The notes: generated by a model from the sequence alone, not told the origin. DNA of 64,000 nucleotides from Candidatus Gastranaerophilales bacterium HUM_9 (GCA_002103075.1 DABG01000018.1:344585-408584); one strand, 5' to 3'. Positions 25,889 to 35,299 are shown, counted from the stretch's first letter. Numbers and translations: made by a program.

Positions 25889-26320
25889 TTAGCTTTCATA
25901 TTGTTCAGTTAATTCAAACGCTTTTTCTTCAACTTGTTTTGTTTTTTCATCAAGAATACCACGTTTAAGTTGTGTGAATGAAGCCTTTCTAGAATCGAAT
26001 TTCTTCTTCAAAAATTCATAAGCAATCTTAGGGTCGCATTTTGGTCCACAAGTGAATAAATCCACTGCTGCATAGCCAAGCTCTGGCCAAGTGTGAATAG
26101 CTAAGTGACTTTCAGAAATGATTACAACACCGCTAACTCCGTACGGTGAAAACATATGAAAACATTTTTGTACAATCGTTGCACCACATTCAATTGCGGC
26201 ATCAACCATTAAATTTTCAATTCTATCTCTGTTATTTAAAATGTTTGGGTCACATTCGAAAAATTCTGCTAAAACATGTCTGCCCAAATAAGTTTCACTT
26301 AAACTATCTTGTATTTCCAA
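25889..26320 (-). CDS. speD: S-adenosylmethionine decarboxylase proenzyme
   Basis: Makes decarboxylated SAM for spermidine synthesis. The self-cleavage site is in SESHLAIHTWPE, with Ser71 becoming the pyruvoyl group, His76 and the Cys of FTCGPKCDP as processing and catalytic residues. 143 residues fits the small bacterial class 1B enzyme with a C-terminal extension. No spermidine synthase is adjacent. Confidence 0.93.
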   Translation of the reverse strand: MEIQDSLSETYLGRHVLAEFFECDPNILNNRDRIENLMVDAAIECGATIVQKCFHMFSPYGVSGVVIISESHLAIHTWPELGYAAVDLFTCGPKCDPKIAYEFLKKKFDSRKASFTQLKRGILDEKTKQVEEKAFELTEQYES

Positions 26321-26457
26321 TCTTCTACTCCATTTCGCTTACATACATATTATATCTTACAATAAACAAGAGGGAAAATGCATAGACTTTAAGCAAATGT
26401 TAAGGATAATATGCGTATGAGAACTAATGTTATCAATTAAAGTTAATCGTTTTCAAT

Positions 26458-26495
26458 AAAAAGGGCGGGGTTGCTATGCAACCCCGCCCTTTTTT
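26458..26495 (-). terminator. Terminator of clpC
   Basis: A 15-bp GC-rich stem (AAAGGGCGGGGTTGC and complement) with TAT loop, T run on the minus strand. Confidence 0.88.
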
Positions 26496-26503
26496 ATATT
26501 TTT

Positions 26504-28981
26504 CTATTCAGCAACAACAGGTTGTTCGTTTGCTTTTGATTTTTTTTCGAAAACAATTTTATCATTTTCAAGTTTCAAAACAATAACGTCTCCTGGTTCA
26601 TAAGCGTTTGTCAAGATTTCTTCTGCAAGTTGGTCTTCAATCTTGCGTTGAATCAATCTTCTTAATGGTCTTGCACCATACGCTTCTGAATATCCGTCTT
26701 TTGCCAAGAAGTCTTTTACTTCATCAGTAACTTCGATAGACAAATCTCTTTCAGATAATCTCTTGAACAAATCTTTCATCATCAAATCAACGATTTGTCT
26801 GATTTCTTCTTTTTGCAAGTGATTGAATACGATAATATCATCAATACGGTTCAAGAACTCAGGACGGAATGCTTTCTTAAGTTCCTCGTTAACCGTTTCT
26901 TTAAGTTTTTCGTATTTATCCTTGTGTACATCTTCTGATGTTGAGAATCCAAGTTTGCCTTGAGTTGTAATCATACTAGCACCAACGTTTGATGTCATAA
27001 TGATTACAGTGTTCTTGAAGTTTACTAGACGACCCTTAGCATCTGTTAATCTACCGTCATCGAGTATTTGCAACATGATATTGAAGATATCAGGGTGAGC
27101 TTTTTCGATTTCATCAAATAGAATTACTGAATAAGGTTTCTTTCTGATGATTTCTGACAAGTGACCACCGTCATCATATCCAACATATCCTGGAGGTGAA
27201 CCAATCAACTTAGCAGTTGAGTGTTTTTCCATAAATTCTGACATGTCGACACGAACCATGTTGTCTTCTGAACCAAACATAGCTTCTGCAAGTGCTTTTG
27301 CAAGCTCAGTTTTACCAACCCCAGTAGGACCAGAGAAGATAAAGCTACCTATTGGTCTATTTGGAGCTTTTAAACCTACTCTTGCACGTCTGATTGCTTT
27401 AGAGATAGCTGTTACAGCATCAGATTGACCAATTACACGAGCGTGAAGCGTATCTTCAAGTTTCAACAATCTTTCACTTTCGCCCTCTGTTAGCTTAGTA
27501 ACAGGAACACCAGTCATTGTTGCGATAACTTCTGCAACATCTTCTTCTGTTACAACAGGTCTGTTTGCTTCGTTATCTTTCTTCCACTGTTCAGTTACTT
27601 CTCTAATTTTATCTTTCATGTTAGCTTCATCGTCACGAAGTGATGATGCTTTTTCAAAATCTTGGTTTCTAATTGCATCTTCTTTTTCTTTTACGATTTC
27701 TCTAAGTTGTTTATCAAGCTCTCTGCCTTCTGGACATAATGAACTTACTTTTAATCTAACTTTTGAACTAGCTTCATCAATTACGTCGATTGCTTTATCT
27801 GGCAAGAATCTGTCAGTTATGTATTTTGATGAAAGTTTTGTAGCAGCAACAACTGCTTCATCAGAGATAACAAGCTCGTGGTGTTCTTCATATTTGAACT
27901 TCAAGCCTCTGATAATTTCAATTGTTTCATCAATTGATGGTTCATCAATAATAACTGGTTGAAAACGTCTTTCTAAAGCAGAATCCTTTTCGATGTATTT
28001 TCTGTATTCATCAAGAGTCGTAGCACCAATAACTTGGATTTCACCTCTTGAAAGTGCTGGCTTAAGAATGTTAGCAGCGTCAATAGCACCTTCTGCTGCA
28101 CCTGCACCAATAAGTGTGTGCATTTCATCGATTACAAGGATAACGTTACCTGATTGTCTGATTTCGTCCATAATCTTTTTAAGACGTTCTTCAAATTCAC
28201 CACGGTATTTTGTGCCTGCAATCAAAAGTCCCATATCAAGCTGGATAACTTTTTTGCCATCAAGAATATCAGGAACTTCACCATTAACAATTCTTGTAGC
28301 TAAGCCCTCTGCAACAGCAGTTTTACCAACCCCTGGTTCACCAAGTAGAACAGGGTTGTTTTTGGTTCTTCTTGCAAGGATTTGGATAACTCTTTCAATC
28401 TCTTTTTCACGACCTACTACTGGATCCAACCTCATTTCAGATGCTGCCATTGTCAAATCTGTACCATACTCATCAAGACTAGGTGTCTTAACCTTGTTTG
28501 TACTTGATGATGAACTTCCGCCGCCTGATGTAACTGCTTGTGATTTTGATTCTCCAAGCATTTTAACAACGTTAGTTCTAATCTTGTTTAAATCAACACC
28601 AAGGTTTTCTAATACACGAGCAGCAACACCTTCACCTTCACGGATTAAACCTAGTAACAAGTGTTCTGTACCAATGTAGTTGTGTCCTAGCTGTCTTGCT
28701 TCGTCCCAAGATAATTCTAATACTCTTTTTGCTCTAGGAGTAAATGGGATTTCAACAGCAACAAAGCCTGAACCTCTGCCGATGATTTTTTCAACTTCAA
28801 CACGAGCATCTTTAAGATTTACACCCATTGATTTAAGTGTTTTGGCTGCAACACCTGTGCCTTCGCCTATCAAACCTAAAAGAACTTGCTCTGTGCCGAC
28901 GAAATTATGACCAAGTCGTCTTGCTTCTTCTTGAGCTAGCATGATGACTTTTATCGCCTTTTCTGTAAAACGTTCGAACAT
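26504..28981 (-). CDS. clpC: ATP-dependent Clp protease ATPase subunit ClpC
   Basis: AAA+ unfoldase feeding ClpP. Layout: two Clp_N repeats (EARRLGHNFVGTEQVLLGL and EARQLGHNYIGTEHLLLGL), AAA1 with GEPGVGKT, a middle region with a UVR motif, AAA2 with GPTGVGKTE, and a C-terminal small domain. 825 residues. The ATG at 28981 (MFERFTEKA) follows AAGGAGAG; the open frame further upstream is not used. clpP and mcsAB are not in the window. Confidence 0.96.
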   Translation of the reverse strand: MFERFTEKAIKVIMLAQEEARRLGHNFVGTEQVLLGLIGEGTGVAAKTLKSMGVNLKDARVEVEKIIGRGSGFVAVEIPFTPRAKRVLELSWDEARQLGHNYIGTEHLLLGLIREGEGVAARVLENLGVDLNKIRTNVVKMLGESKSQAVTSGGGSSSSSTNKVKTPSLDEYGTDLTMAASEMRLDPVVGREKEIERVIQILARRTKNNPVLLGEPGVGKTAVAEGLATRIVNGEVPDILDGKKVIQLDMGLLIAGTKYRGEFEERLKKIMDEIRQSGNVILVIDEMHTLIGAGAAEGAIDAANILKPALSRGEIQVIGATTLDEYRKYIEKDSALERRFQPVIIDEPSIDETIEIIRGLKFKYEEHHELVISDEAVVAATKLSSKYITDRFLPDKAIDVIDEASSKVRLKVSSLCPEGRELDKQLREIVKEKEDAIRNQDFEKASSLRDDEANMKDKIREVTEQWKKDNEANRPVVTEEDVAEVIATMTGVPVTKLTEGESERLLKLEDTLHARVIGQSDAVTAISKAIRRARVGLKAPNRPIGSFIFSGPTGVGKTELAKALAEAMFGSEDNMVRVDMSEFMEKHSTAKLIGSPPGYVGYDDGGHLSEIIRKKPYSVILFDEIEKAHPDIFNIMLQILDDGRLTDAKGRLVNFKNTVIIMTSNVGASMITTQGKLGFSTSEDVHKDKYEKLKETVNEELKKAFRPEFLNRIDDIIVFNHLQKEEIRQIVDLMMKDLFKRLSERDLSIEVTDEVKDFLAKDGYSEAYGARPLRRLIQRKIEDQLAEEILTNAYEPGDVIVLKLENDKIVFEKKSKANEQPVVAE

Positions 28982-29119
28982 GAGTCTCTCCTTATTATAT
29001 GCGCATACTTGTATAATACATAAAATTAGTAAAAGTATCAAGTATTTATTTCCCCCAATTGTCCAATTTTCAAAATTTTCTAATGATTTTATTTTGTATT
29101 TAGAATTGAGGAAATTTTT

Positions 29120-29320
29120 GTGTATATAAAACTAATTTATTTGATAAATATGATGGTATTTCTTGGGATAATGACTTATCTTTCATATATATATTTGATT
29201 TATTATTCAATAAGACATTATGAAAAATCTATATTACATACGACTTTTACTGTTTTTAGCATAATCGGAACAATCGCTTTTACAATTCTGTTTGCAATAG
29301 CGTTTCTGATACCAGTGTAG
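29120..29320 (+). CDS. Small membrane protein
   Basis: A 66-residue protein made almost entirely of two hydrophobic helices. The GTG start at 29120 follows a good TTGAGGAAA site, which is the main reason to accept it. No family recognised. Confidence 0.5.
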   Translation: MYIKLIYLINMMVFLGIMTYLSYIYLIYYSIRHYEKSILHTTFTVFSIIGTIAFTILFAIAFLIPV

Positions 29321-29324
29321 CAAA

Positions 29325-29445
29325 TTATTGTATGCAGGGATTCCAAAACGGTCTTGAATTCATTTCAGGATCCACCTGAACATGCAGAACTGTTGATTTA
29401 TGGATTGCCACAAATTTGCGTTGCAAATTTTCGCAATGACGATAA
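29325..29445. repeat. Dispersed hairpin repeat (GGATTGCCAC...CGCAATGAC)
   Basis: 29397-29441 repeats 58841-58885 almost exactly. The core can fold: ATTGC pairs with GCAAT and AAATTTGC with GCAAATTT. The left part also shares degenerate TTCAGGA pieces. It is a member of the widespread GATTGCCACG...TCGCAATGAC intergenic repeat type. Confidence 0.75.
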
Positions 29446-29448
29446 TAT

Positions 29449-30339
29449 CTACTCAACTTCAAAGTTATTTGTAATCGTATGAATATACTCAAGAATATGC
29501 GAAAAATATGGAAGTTTACAATTTCCATCAAGCACCATATCAACAATTGAGCGAGCAGGCATAACATATTTTCTTCCTGCATCTAAAATATAATCCCAGT
29601 GTTTTAGTGCATTTTCATAATCTTGGTTTCTTTCTTGGCATGCACGTTTCATAAAACGCTCTTTTCTGATATCATTATCAGCTTCAATATAAATTTTCAC
29701 ATCAAATATATCTCTAATGCCCTCGTACATTGTTGCCATACCCTCTACAACAATAATCTTGTTAGCAATAATTTCTTTTGAATGTGGGATAGAAATACCT
29801 GTCCCGTTTGGTAAATACTCAGGAATCTTAACGTCCTCACCTCTTGAAAGGGCTTCTAAATCTGCTCTTAAAACATCTAACTGAAAACTTGTAGGAGAGT
29901 CGATATCATAGCCGTTATCTCTCAATGCGTCAAATGTTCCATATTTCTTGATTAAGTCGGATATATCTTTAAAATAGCTGTCGGTTGTTACAATTGATAC
30001 TGGAAGTGAAAGGTTGCTGATAATACTTGCGATTTCTCTACACATAGTTGATTTTCCTGAGGCAGACTCTCCCGTGATACCTATTAAAATACGTTTTGAC
30101 GGGTTGTTAATCAAGCGTCTGGTAAATCGTGATATAAAATCACTTTTTAAATCAATAAATACAGGCACTTCAGCTTTTTTGTCAAACGCTAATATCTGCT
30201 TGAACTTTGTCTGTAAATAAAATGCGAGAAGCTCTCTTCCTGTCTTTTGTGAAAAATCAGGTTTGAATATTTTATCAGTAGAGTTTACTTCTTTAGATAT
30301 TAAACGGGAAATCCCGTCGTTGTTGTTATCTTGTTTCAT
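29449..30339 (-). CDS. Uridine kinase / phosphoribulokinase-family P-loop kinase
   Basis: 296 residues. Walker A GESASGKST at ~90, followed by VSIVTTDSYFKD, SPTSFQLDVLRADLEAL, IPEY, IIVVEGMATMY and RKERFMKRACQER, all of the uridine-kinase/PRK superfamily. An ~85-residue N-terminal extension is not part of that fold. Probably phosphorylates a nucleoside or small sugar; exact substrate undetermined. Confidence 0.78.
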   Translation of the reverse strand: MKQDNNNDGISRLISKEVNSTDKIFKPDFSQKTGRELLAFYLQTKFKQILAFDKKAEVPVFIDLKSDFISRFTRRLINNPSKRILIGITGESASGKSTMCREIASIISNLSLPVSIVTTDSYFKDISDLIKKYGTFDALRDNGYDIDSPTSFQLDVLRADLEALSRGEDVKIPEYLPNGTGISIPHSKEIIANKIIVVEGMATMYEGIRDIFDVKIYIEADNDIRKERFMKRACQERNQDYENALKHWDYILDAGRKYVMPARSIVDMVLDGNCKLPYFSHILEYIHTITNNFEVE

Positions 30340-30515
30340 TATTGTTCCAGTTCATGAATATATGAATAATATAATACATAAGACATGAAAAAAATTCCAG
30401 TATTTTTTTTAGTTTTTTTCATGAAAATCATCTTAATGTGTTATATTTTATTAAACAATTAAGTGTTAAACGTAAATATTAGATAATATTCAACTTGTTT
30501 TTAAAATCAAACAGG

Positions 30516-31142
30516 TTAAAACATTTTTTTAGCTGACTTATAGTATTCAAGTTTGCTTAAGTTACAAACTTCATTACCCTCATCATCTTGTTCAATTGTA
30601 TGGTCTAATATATCGCAAATTTTATCTGTGTCAGGTTTTCTATCATTATTTTTCATTTTAAAACCAGCTTCAAACAAATTATAATCTACATATTCTGAAT
30701 CATCATTCCTTTTTAATTTAGCAAGATTAGTAAATTTTGTTACATCTTCAAGAGGGTATTCTTCCAATTTTTCTCTTACATGATTATATAAATTGCCAGA
30801 GAATTTGTCGCCTGATTTCGTCTTAATCATAGCTAAATCAACTGCATCTTGGTTTTCTTTAACCATTGTTGAAACCAATGAGATAGTTGGTTTATATTGA
30901 ACATGAATATTATAATCATTGAAGTAATCGTTTAACAATCTTTCTTCTGTTGTTTTATTTCCTGTGTCCAATTCTTCATTTAAAAAATCAGAATTTGTTG
31001 AGTCGTAACCATCATAGGTTGAATAACCTTTTGCAATTCTATCATTTGAGTCGTTGTATAATTCTTTTTCTCTAAAACTATCTCCTCTATGATGAGATGT
31101 AAAGCTGTTAATATTGTTATAATTGTTGGTTGTAATATTCAT
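30516..31142 (-). CDS. Protein of unknown function under the TAGCAA promoter
   Basis: A 208-residue soluble, acidic protein starting MNITTNNYNNINS, the same Asn-rich opening as other motif-controlled genes. GAAAGG precedes the ATG. No domain is recognised. The minus-strand motif CCAGCAAATTTATTTTTTAG is at 31175-31206 with TTATAT at the -10 distance, which predicts a 5' leader of about 40 nt. Confidence 0.6.
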   Translation of the reverse strand: MNITTNNYNNINSFTSHHRGDSFREKELYNDSNDRIAKGYSTYDGYDSTNSDFLNEELDTGNKTTEERLLNDYFNDYNIHVQYKPTISLVSTMVKENQDAVDLAMIKTKSGDKFSGNLYNHVREKLEEYPLEDVTKFTNLAKLKRNDDSEYVDYNLFEAGFKMKNNDRKPDTDKICDILDHTIEQDDEGNEVCNLSKLEYYKSAKKMF

Positions 31143-31174
31143 TTGATACCTTTCTAATTTTAGTCGTCGTCATG

Positions 31175-31206
31175 TATATAAGACCGCTAAAAAATAAATT
31201 TGCTGG
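31175..31206 (-). promoter_or_regulatory. TAGCAA/A-T tract promoter motif
   Basis: CCAGCAAATTTATTTTTTAG then CGGTCTTATATA on the minus strand. CAGCAA and TTATAT are 18 bp apart, the clearest case of a paired -35/-10 arrangement for this motif. Confidence 0.6.
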
Positions 31207-31255
31207 TTAAATAAAATATTGTTACGTTATTGTAAAAAATCTTAAATTTAATAAT

Positions 31256-31285
31256 TAGCAAAAAATATTTTTATGAGTTTTAAAT
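31256..31285 (+). promoter_or_regulatory. TAGCAA/A-T tract promoter motif
   Basis: TTAGCAAAAAATATTTTTATG, identical over 18 bp to the one at 32784. It starts 53 nt before the ATG at 31309. Confidence 0.58.
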
Positions 31286-31308
31286 TAACTAAAAGGGGAT
31301 TTAAAAAG

Positions 31309-32076
31309 ATGATGAGAATTGACAGAAAAGCAACAAATATACCGTTAGCATTAGCAAAAGGTACAATGGCAGAAAGATTTGAAAAGGCAACTAATTCAAA
31401 TATTAATTTTATAAAGAAATTAGGTTACGATTTTGAATACGAAGGTGGAAAAATAACTTTAGGAACAATTAAAAGAACCTTAAAAAGCAGTAAAGAAATG
31501 AAAAATATTGTAACAAAAGTTGTGCCAGTTGAAAGAGATTCTGAAGCATTTTTAGGACATTCTCATACTGCAAATGGAACAAATAGAGGATATATAATGG
31601 GGTTACCTCTGCAACTTTCCAAAAACACTATTAATCAAGAAAAAACACCACTCATTGCAAAACAAGCACAAAAACTTTTTATTGATGCATACAATCCAAA
31701 ATTTATACAACGACAAGCAAACATGTTTAATAAAAAACAAGATTTTGCAGGCACAAAGGAATTTTTCGATGGGAATTTGTCTGGAAAAACAACCTTAAAC
31801 CCTGAAAATTTAGACAAATTTTTAGGAAAAAAGTCTGCTGATGAAAGAATAAATATTCTTCAAATGCTTAGATATTCAACTATTTCAGAAAAAGAATTAA
31901 AAAAAGCCGAACCTGAAATTGATAGACAAATAGCTAAAAGAAACAACCTTAGAATTCAAAAAAATTATGATTTAAGTGCTTATAGTTTTGATGAAAAATT
32001 AGAAGTTTTGAATAAGAGATTAGCAAGCGAATTGCAAGCAGAACGACTTAAACACGCTCAATCATTGAATAAATAG
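31309..32076 (+). CDS. Protein of unknown function under the TAGCAA promoter
   Basis: About 255 residues, basic and helical (MMRIDRKATNIPLALAKG...). I prefer the ATG at 31309, which follows AAAAGGGG, over the ATG at 31273 that lies inside the promoter motif. It has an HSHTANGTNRG stretch and a charged helical C-terminus. No family recognised, no signal peptide. It is divergent from the unknown gene at 30516, both under the same motif. Confidence 0.6.
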   Translation: MMRIDRKATNIPLALAKGTMAERFEKATNSNINFIKKLGYDFEYEGGKITLGTIKRTLKSSKEMKNIVTKVVPVERDSEAFLGHSHTANGTNRGYIMGLPLQLSKNTINQEKTPLIAKQAQKLFIDAYNPKFIQRQANMFNKKQDFAGTKEFFDGNLSGKTTLNPENLDKFLGKKSADERINILQMLRYSTISEKELKKAEPEIDRQIAKRNNLRIQKNYDLSAYSFDEKLEVLNKRLASELQAERLKHAQSLNK

Positions 32077-32106
32077 ATTTTTGAATTATTATGTTTTGTA
32101 TTATAT

Positions 32107-32751
32107 TCATCTAAGCGGTATAGGAACAAGTCGGCTAAAAAACTTGTATTCGTTATATGTTTTTGGCAGTCTATTCCAATATCTATATATAGTAAGTCCT
32201 TGTTCGGTTAATTTTTCAACAAGTTTGTCTGCTAATTCTTCGGTTTTTGCAAGATATGGATAACAAAAAGGTATCTCAGCTTCTTCAAGTTCTATCTTTA
32301 ATAAATTATCAATTAGTTTTTTATGATAATCAAAAAATTTTTCACGTCTTTTATAATCTTTTTTTACACGATTTTGACCTTTGCCTATCCAAAGTGTTGC
32401 TCCTTTTTCTACAGGCAAAAATTTTCGTTTAGAATTAAAACTAGCAAATCCCATTGGTTCAGCATAATATGCGTGTGCATTATCAACAATCAATTTAGAA
32501 TAAATTTGCGTTAATTTTTTGACGTTTTTCTCACATATCCCAAAGTAATTTGGGTACAAAATATAAGCATTTTTAGGAAACTTAATTACAGGCATGAAGT
32601 TATCATCAACATGATAAAAAATAGGTTTTGCACCAACTTCAACGACAGCGTGCCTTATAACATCACACAAATAATATGGAATATAAATTTCTTGTATTTC
32701 ATATTCCTTTATTAAAAATTTAAGAGCCTCACGAGCATAATTGAATTCCAT
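32107..32751 (-). CDS. DegT/DnrJ/EryC1-like PLP-fold protein, probably degenerate
   Basis: 214 residues resembling the large-domain half of sugar aminotransferases of the DegT group: IYIPYYLCDVI, YILYPNYFGICEKNVKKL, LIVDNAHAYYAEPMG and a KRKFLPVEKGATLWIG segment where the PLP region would be. It is much shorter than the family's ~350-400 residues, and I cannot place the Schiff-base lysine with confidence. The ATG at 32751 has no ribosome-binding site but a TATAAT ends ~10 nt before it, so the mRNA is probably leaderless. It may be a lone enzyme-derived protein or an eroding gene. Confidence 0.55.
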   Translation of the reverse strand: MEFNYAREALKFLIKEYEIQEIYIPYYLCDVIRHAVVEVGAKPIFYHVDDNFMPVIKFPKNAYILYPNYFGICEKNVKKLTQIYSKLIVDNAHAYYAEPMGFASFNSKRKFLPVEKGATLWIGKGQNRVKKDYKRREKFFDYHKKLIDNLLKIELEEAEIPFCYPYLAKTEELADKLVEKLTEQGLTIYRYWNRLPKTYNEYKFFSRLVPIPLR

Positions 32752-32783
32752 ACAAATTATTATAACTCTAATTTTGGTAGAAT

Positions 32784-32819
32784 TTAGCAAAAAATATTTT
32801 TATGTGTTTTCTAAAAAGT
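32784..32819 (+). promoter_or_regulatory. TAGCAA/A-T tract promoter motif
   Basis: TAGCAA starts at 32785, exactly 35 nt before the ATG at 32820; no ribosome-binding site lies between, which fits a leaderless transcript. Confidence 0.6.
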
Positions 32820-34616
32820 ATGAAAATATTTTCGCAAATACAGGTTTATCAACCTGTATTAAACCAACGACAAAACAATAGAAATTTGACCACAATAAAT
32901 TATCAATTTGGTCTGTTAAATTGTGATACAGTGTCGTTTGGTGCAATGAAGAAAAGCGAGTTCACTGGGATAGATAGAGTTTGTATAGATAGGTTTAAAG
33001 CTCCTATAGAAAAATTTAAAGAAAATGAAGATTTGCAAAAATGGGCAAAAAAACAGCTTGAACCTATTATGACTAATGTTTATGAGGGTAGATTTCCTTC
33101 TGTTGCTTATGAAAGGCATTTAATATTAGATGATTGGAAAGGACACTTAAAAAATCCTAAAAATGATTATAAAAATACAGAAAAATTGCTCATAATGTCT
33201 GCAATTACACAAAACCTCGAAAAATATAATGAAACTTTACCACCAATTTTGAATAAATCTGTTTTATCAACTGTAATGGATAAAGTTAAGAATGGCGAAA
33301 ATATAAATATTTTAAAAACATATAAAAAAGAGCTTAGAGAGTCTTATTTGAAAAATAAATTTAGCGAGAAAAAAGGCGAATGGGTTGTTATACCATCATA
33401 TAAAAATGATCCTGAGAATTTTAAAAAAAATGTAGAAGCATTAAGGGTATTTTCGAATTACACGTGGTGTACACACAATGATAAGGCTAAACCATATTTG
33501 GAACAAGGTGATTTTCACGTTTATCTTGAAAATGGTCAACCAAAAATTGGGATAAGATTTAAAGGAGATGAAATACAAGAAATTCAAGGCGAAAAAAATG
33601 ATGGAAAAATACCGTATGTTTATTCTGATATAGTTTTAGAGCGTGTTGGTAATAAAAAATGTTCTTGGCAAGCTAAAACAGAATTAAACGACTTGAAAAT
33701 AAGAAATGCAAATATAAAAACTATCAAAAATGACTTAAAAGATGCGATTAAAAATAATGATGCAGAAGAAATTTTTAGATACTTAGGTTATATAAACGAT
33801 GGCAAAAAGGTTAAAAAGGAATCTAATAATATTTTTTCTCGTATAGCTAATTTCTTTGGTGCAAATTCGCAAAAATCAAAGGTTAAAACACCAATAGAAC
33901 AAAAAGAGTTGAAGATTGAAGCATATCATCAGCCAGGGGTGTTTAGAAAATATGCAGGTAATTCTTTAGACGGAGCTATATCTTTTAAGGATTTGGGTAT
34001 AGATGAAGATATGTTGTTGAAAAATGTTAAATATATAAAAGGCAATGCGAACTTTTCTGATAGTAGTGCAACATCTTTGGGTAACGTCGAAGTTATTGGA
34101 GGAGATGCAATTTTTAGGGAGTCTAGAGTAAAAGATATTGGAAAACTAAAACGTATTGGAGGATTAGCAAATTTTTCTGATTCACAGATTACTTCACTAA
34201 ATGATTTAAAAAAAATACAGGGGAATGCTATATTTAAATATTCTAAAATAGACTCTTTAGGCAACTTGAAACATATTGGTGGAGTGTTGGATTTACAAGA
34301 TTCTGAAGTAAAAGATTTAGGTGAATTAGAAACAATTGGCTGGTCAGCGTTTTTTAATAATTCAAAAGTAACTTCACTAAAACATCTTAAACGAATTGGG
34401 TATAAAGCATCATTTATGAATAGTAATGTGACTGATTTGGGTGAACTTGAATATATTGGTGGTGATGCTATATTCATAAATTCAAAAATTAAAGACACTT
34501 CATCTATTAAACAGATTCGTGGAGAGGCGTTCTATGATAAGAAAAACAAACCTACAAAATTAAATAAATCAAAGATGAAATCAGAGAGTGCTTTGTTAGA
34601 TATTATTGATGTGTAA
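32820..34616 (+). CDS. Repeat-containing protein with T-W-C-T module, possible effector
   Basis: 598 residues. The ATG at 32820 (MKIFSQIQVYQ) fits the motif spacing and the M-K/R-I opening of sister genes; VSFGAM follows at about residue 38. A central domain (~195-290) contains NYTWCTHNDKAKPYLEQGDFHVYLENGQPKIGIRF, a W-C-T/Y-x-x-x-G-x-hh-V module also seen in phage and conjugative-element proteins. Residues ~395-580 are about eight tandem repeats of ~22 residues of the form IGG-x-A-x-F-x-x-S-x-V-x-x-L-G-x-L-x-x, a leucine-rich or beta-solenoid array. No signal peptide. Function unknown; repeats suggest protein binding. Confidence 0.68.
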   Translation: MKIFSQIQVYQPVLNQRQNNRNLTTINYQFGLLNCDTVSFGAMKKSEFTGIDRVCIDRFKAPIEKFKENEDLQKWAKKQLEPIMTNVYEGRFPSVAYERHLILDDWKGHLKNPKNDYKNTEKLLIMSAITQNLEKYNETLPPILNKSVLSTVMDKVKNGENINILKTYKKELRESYLKNKFSEKKGEWVVIPSYKNDPENFKKNVEALRVFSNYTWCTHNDKAKPYLEQGDFHVYLENGQPKIGIRFKGDEIQEIQGEKNDGKIPYVYSDIVLERVGNKKCSWQAKTELNDLKIRNANIKTIKNDLKDAIKNNDAEEIFRYLGYINDGKKVKKESNNIFSRIANFFGANSQKSKVKTPIEQKELKIEAYHQPGVFRKYAGNSLDGAISFKDLGIDEDMLLKNVKYIKGNANFSDSSATSLGNVEVIGGDAIFRESRVKDIGKLKRIGGLANFSDSQITSLNDLKKIQGNAIFKYSKIDSLGNLKHIGGVLDLQDSEVKDLGELETIGWSAFFNNSKVTSLKHLKRIGYKASFMNSNVTDLGELEYIGGDAIFINSKIKDTSSIKQIRGEAFYDKKNKPTKLNKSKMKSESALLDIIDV

Positions 34617-34626
34617 TATTTATATG

Positions 34627-34665
34627 AAAAAAGAGCCACTTTTAACTTGGTTGATATGGCTCTTT
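34627..34665. terminator. Bidirectional terminator
   Basis: AAAGAGCCA pairs with TGGCTCTTT around an 18-nt loop, A run before and T's after, between convergent genes. Confidence 0.65.
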
Positions 34666-34673
34666 AAATTAGA

Positions 34674-34946
34674 TTATTTCTGTACAGGTATTTGTGGGTG
34701 AAGTTTGTATCGCCAATATAGGCACATGTCCACACCTAAAAAGAACATGTTCAATAAGTATAACCATATTACCCAGTCTGAATAGAAAAATAGTTTGTGG
34801 ATTATTCCAAAAACATATCCTAGCATAATCAAACAAGAGAATGAAAAACTCTTGCCGTGTACACATTTTGCTCTGTATGTTTTGTATGCCGCTATAGGCC
34901 AACTTATCCCAAAGCAAACCATCATTCCAGCTTCAAATACGCTCAT
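34674..34946 (-). CDS. Small membrane protein, SemiSWEET/PQ-loop-like
   Basis: A 90-residue protein with three hydrophobic segments. FGISWPIAAYKTYRAKCVHGKSF corresponds to the PQ-loop region (P in WPIA, then charged K-x-Y-R and GKS), a pattern of SemiSWEET-related three-helix proteins that dimerise to transport sugars. Assignment is from topology and this motif only. AGGAGA precedes the ATG. Confidence 0.65.
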   Translation of the reverse strand: MSVFEAGMMVCFGISWPIAAYKTYRAKCVHGKSFSFSCLIMLGYVFGIIHKLFFYSDWVIWLYLLNMFFLGVDMCLYWRYKLHPQIPVQK

Positions 34947-35041
34947 AATAAATCTCCTTTTCTTAATTTAATTATAGAACTTTAAATTTTGTAAGAGATT
35001 AATATTATGTAAAATTTTCAAGCGATAATTTATACTGAAAA

Positions 35042-35299
35042 TTATGCCATTCTATCGAATTTAATGCCTGATTGTTTAAGATTGGTTTCTAAGGCATCGG
35101 TTGTACAAGAATTGACGTTTATCAAAACTCCTTTATCTGTGAATTTGGGTTGGTTGTTTTCGTTTGGGTTGCCGTCTAGATTTATTCCGTATCTACCTGC
35201 CATATAGCCTACGTTTACTAAATCCTGAGTGTTAGGTTTTTGTCCATCTGCTTTTGGACTGTTTACATATACTGAATAGCTTACTCTTTGAACTGGCAT
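35042..35299 (-). CDS. Small protein of unknown function
   Basis: An 85-residue soluble protein (MPVQRVSYSVYVNSPKADGQ...), preceded by AAGGGGA. It has a short beta-alpha-beta look with VLINVNSCTTDALETNLKQSGIKF. No family recognised. Confidence 0.6.
   Translation of the reverse strand: MPVQRVSYSVYVNSPKADGQKPNTQDLVNVGYMAGRYGINLDGNPNENNQPKFTDKGVLINVNSCTTDALETNLKQSGIKFDRMA

Noticed and set aside
27243..28910. Long open frames on the plus strand opposite clpC (up to 228 residues)
   Set aside because: They are antisense shadows of a highly conserved gene, Ser/Ile-rich with no domain and no ribosome-binding site.
29325..29445. Insertion sequence remnant
   Set aside because: No transposase reading frame or terminal inverted repeat; the sequence matches the common dispersed intergenic hairpin type instead.
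33929..34498. 189-residue frame opposite the repeat protein
   Set aside because: Its regular pattern simply mirrors the 22-residue repeats of the plus-strand gene.
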